From: Candidatus Latescibacterota bacterium
GTDB lineage: Bacteria; Latescibacterota; UBA2968; GCA-2709665
DNA: 7,812 bases
Direction of reading: 5' to 3'
Assembly (NCBI GenBank): GCA_030746455.1
Contig: JASLMQ010000528.1
Location: 1 to 7,812, forward strand
Within the stretch, counting starts at the first letter, position 1. Each line of letters opens with the position of its first letter. This document shows, piece by piece, positions 5,750-7,812 of the stretch. Position numbers and translations under genes: made by a program. The notes beneath the pieces were generated by a model, which saw nothing but the letters and a program-made list of their open reading frames with translations, made no database searches and had not been told where the DNA came from.

Positions 5750-5779
5750 ATCCGTGTCTATCTGTGCTCATCTGTGGTT
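5750..5779 (+). repeat. Array B: 10-bp tandem array upstream of the DUF6785-like gene
   Basis: Three 10-bp units, minus-strand consensus CACNGATNRN, with the GTGGTT end on the plus strand. It is identical to array A at 28 of 30 positions although 5.7 kb away. It ends 31 nt before the TTG start and so lies in the leader, just upstream of the ribosome site. Confidence 0.75.
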
Positions 5780-5810
5780 GCGTTGCTTGTCTTTCCAGGA
5801 GTGAGATCCA

Positions 5811-7812
5811 TTGAGTCAACCCGCTGAATCCGCGCATCCCGACGCCGCCTCTCTCGCACCCGAGACCGCCGCTGAGACAAGCGTACGGAAAAGCGCCGTC
5901 ATCCTGGCAGCAGTCACCCTCTCCCTCGCCTGCGTGGCCACCACCTACCTGGAGTTCCAGGCACGGTCGGCCCACATGGCGATGTCCAACCTGCCCCTCA
6001 CGGTCCTGCTGCCCTTCGTGTTCTGGCTTCTGGCCAACACGCTTCTGAAGCGCTTCCACCCCCGATACTCCCTCACGTCCTCCGAGCTCCGCGTGCTCCT
6101 CTGCATCCTGTGGGTGGGCGGAACCTTCGCCGGCTACAACTGGATCACCCAGTGGGTCGGTGTGATGGGAGCTCCCCGATACTACGCAAGTCCGGAGAAC
6201 CGGTGGGCCGAGCTGATCTTCCAGTACCTGCCGTGGTGGATGTATCCGTCCGATTTCACGGGCGTCGTCGAGGGATTCTTCCTCGGTCTGGGGCATGGCG
6301 AATCCCTGCCCTGGGGCGCGTGGATCTCGCCCCTGTTCTGGGCCGCTTCTGCCGCGGCTGCAATGACCGCGATCGGCCTGGGAATCACGGCCATCTTCCA
6401 GAAGCAGTGGTCGCAACACGAGCGGCTGGTCTATCCACTGGCCCAGGTGTCGCTGGATATCACCGAGGGATTCGACAGAAAGCGGGGGTGGCCCCCGTTC
6501 GTTCGGAGCTGGATGTTCTGGGCCGGGTTCACGATAGCCGCCTTTCCTCTTCTTTGGAATCTCACCGAGTACTTCGTCACTGGCTTCCCACGGATCTCGA
6601 TCTGGGATGCCTACTTCGGTCCATCCGGGCCTCGGGGCGCTACGGTCTCACGCTACTTGACCCCGCTCTCCTACCGCCTTCTGCCCACGGTTGTGGGCTT
6701 CACATTCCTGTGTGACCTCAACATCCTCTTCAGCATCTGGTTTCTCTGGGTCGTGGGCCTCGTGTCGCGGTACTGGATGAACCGGGTCGGGGTCTCTATC
6801 GGCCTCACCGGCCAGGAGGCGAAGACGGGCGAGATCCTCGGACTCTTCGGACACGGTGTGATGATCGGCCTGGTCATCTACGCCCTCTGGGCGGCAAGAG
6901 GCCATCTCAAGCGGGTCGCATTGCAGGTGCTCCATCCCCCGCGCCAGGAAGATGAAGAAACCGTCATCCTCTCCCCCAGAATGGCGGCCGGTGCCGTCCT
7001 CGGCGGCGGCATCTTCATGGTCTTCTGGCTGACCGCGGCAGGCTACAGCCTCCTGATGGCGCTCGCCTGGATGGTCTTGCTCTGGGCCAGCATCCTCGCC
7101 GTGATGAAGTACCTTGCCGCCAGCGGGTTCGCCTACATGTACCCCAACTGGGGCACCTCGATTCCGAAGATCTGGGTGGGCTCGAACAGCATGACCGAAT
7201 CCACCCTGGTCACCATGCGCGTCATCAACTCTCGTCTGCTGCCGGGCTGGCGGCTGCCCCTGATTCTGCCCCATCTCGAGCGCCTCATCGGCCCCAGCAG
7301 ACCCGTCGCCGCCCTCGTATTCGGATCCGTTCTGCTCGCCCTCCTCTCCGCCGCCATCTACACCATCTGGATCTGCTACGAACACGGCGGTACCACCTTC
7401 CGCACCTGGTCGCTTGTCGGGGCGCCCGTCGGCATGTACAACGGTATCGCCACGGTGGTCACCGAGACCTCCCAACGCACCGTCACCGATCCCGCAAAGG
7501 TCTCTGTGTGGGCCCTCGGCGGCGCGGCATCGGGGTTGCTCACCTTCCTGCAATCCCGCTTCACGTGGTGGCCCCTGCATCCCCTTGGACTCTTCCTGAT
7601 GTTCAGCGGCTACGTCCGTCTCTACGCCCTTGACATCTTCCTCGTCTGGCTGGCCAAGCTGATGGTCCTCCAGTTCGGCGGTATCCTGCTCTACCGGCGC
7701 GTTCGCCCCTGCTGCTACGGCCTCATCGTGGGCTATCTGTTCGCCGTGGGATGCTCCTTCCTCGTCGACTACATCTGGTTCCCCGCCGGCGGGCACTACA
7801 TCCACGGTTATT
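5811..7812 (+). CDS. DUF6785/DUF6784-like multipass membrane protein (partial, runs off the window end)
   Basis: An open frame of 667 codons without a stop to the window edge. After a polar N-terminus of about 26 residues it has about 12-14 hydrophobic segments (for example 28-46, 62-80, 94-115, 168-194, 292-318, 390-436, 500-523, 603-625 and 632-655). Motifs I associate with DUF6785/DUF6784 proteins of Planctomycetota and Armatimonadota are YYASPENRWAEL (124-135), LPWGAW (166-171), KQWSQHERLVYPLAQ (198-212), FAYMYPNWG (440-448) and WWPLHPLG (586-593). The role is unknown; transporter or envelope assembly are guesses. Start TTG 5811 is supported by AGGAG at 5797-5801 (9-nt spacing) and an in-frame stop at 5802-5804; the next ATG, at residue 56, would cut off the first helix. 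Family members are about this long and end near a similar GH.IHG stretch (from memory), so only a few codons are probably missing. Its own leader holds array B. Confidence 0.85.
   Translation, partial: MSQPAESAHPDAASLAPETAAETSVRKSAVILAAVTLSLACVATTYLEFQARSAHMAMSNLPLTVLLPFVFWLLANTLLKRFHPRYSLTSSELRVLLCILWVGGTFAGYNWITQWVGVMGAPRYYASPENRWAELIFQYLPWWMYPSDFTGVVEGFFLGLGHGESLPWGAWISPLFWAASAAAAMTAIGLGITAIFQKQWSQHERLVYPLAQVSLDITEGFDRKRGWPPFVRSWMFWAGFTIAAFPLLWNLTEYFVTGFPRISIWDAYFGPSGPRGATVSRYLTPLSYRLLPTVVGFTFLCDLNILFSIWFLWVVGLVSRYWMNRVGVSIGLTGQEAKTGEILGLFGHGVMIGLVIYALWAARGHLKRVALQVLHPPRQEDEETVILSPRMAAGAVLGGGIFMVFWLTAAGYSLLMALAWMVLLWASILAVMKYLAASGFAYMYPNWGTSIPKIWVGSNSMTESTLVTMRVINSRLLPGWRLPLILPHLERLIGPSRPVAALVFGSVLLALLSAAIYTIWICYEHGGTTFRTWSLVGAPVGMYNGIATVVTETSQRTVTDPAKVSVWALGGAASGLLTFLQSRFTWWPLHPLGLFLMFSGYVRLYALDIFLVWLAKLMVLQFGGILLYRRVRPCCYGLIVGYLFAVGCSFLVDYIWFPAGGHYIHGY

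Noticed and set aside
6648..7805. Long open frame (385 codons) on the minus strand
   Set aside because: It is antisense to the membrane-protein gene, its product is a low-complexity, highly charged E/G/D/H-rich string with no domain, and the plus-strand frame has clear family motifs and a ribosome site.

Overview
The window looks like a piece of a GC-rich (about 60% or more by eye) genome from an uncultivated environmental bacterium. Three things point to Planctomycetota or a related lineage (Armatimonadota, Lentisphaerota, Hydrogenedentota and similar): a DUF6785/DUF6784-type multipass membrane protein, a cytoplasmic-looking C-type sulfatase beside a Gfo/Idh/MocA dehydrogenase, and many short tandem arrays of a kind I associate with intergenic regions of such genomes. 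The phylum is inferred; there is no rRNA or other marker to fix it.

Layout. (1) About 35-2017, minus strand: a large beta-propeller protein with 13-14 blade-like repeats. (2) 2018-2259: a divergent intergenic region with a good plus-strand sigma70-type promoter and a structured leader of about 180 nt. (3) 2260-3705, plus: a type I (Cys-type) sulfatase. (4) 3706-4132: a gene-free region between convergent genes, holding four short tandem arrays and several inverted repeats. (5) 4133-4453, minus: a small multidrug resistance (SMR) transporter of the Gdx/SugE guanidinium-exporter type. (6) 4454-4603: a divergent intergenic region. (7) 4604-5596, plus: a Gfo/Idh/MocA NAD(P)-dependent oxidoreductase, followed 2 nt after its stop by a strong hairpin. 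(8) 5811 to the window end, plus: a DUF6785/DUF6784-like membrane protein of at least 667 residues, probably within a few codons of its end.

The sulfatase and the oxidoreductase suggest breakdown of sulfated or otherwise modified sugars. The propeller could be a sensor, scaffold or lyase-like partner, and the membrane protein could be a transporter or an envelope component. This joint role is inference from gene content. The genes are not one operon: strands alternate and each gene has its own spacer.

The most unusual signal is a set of seven short arrays (A-G) of three to four units, with periods of 7, 9 or 10 bp. All lie in the same orientation on the plus strand whatever the direction of the neighbouring gene, and most end in GTGG(T). 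Two of them, 5.7 kb apart, are identical at 28 of 30 positions. One runs into the propeller gene and supplies its last eight codons and stop. Two lie in leaders just upstream of start codons, and four sit between the convergent genes. I know of no established function for them.
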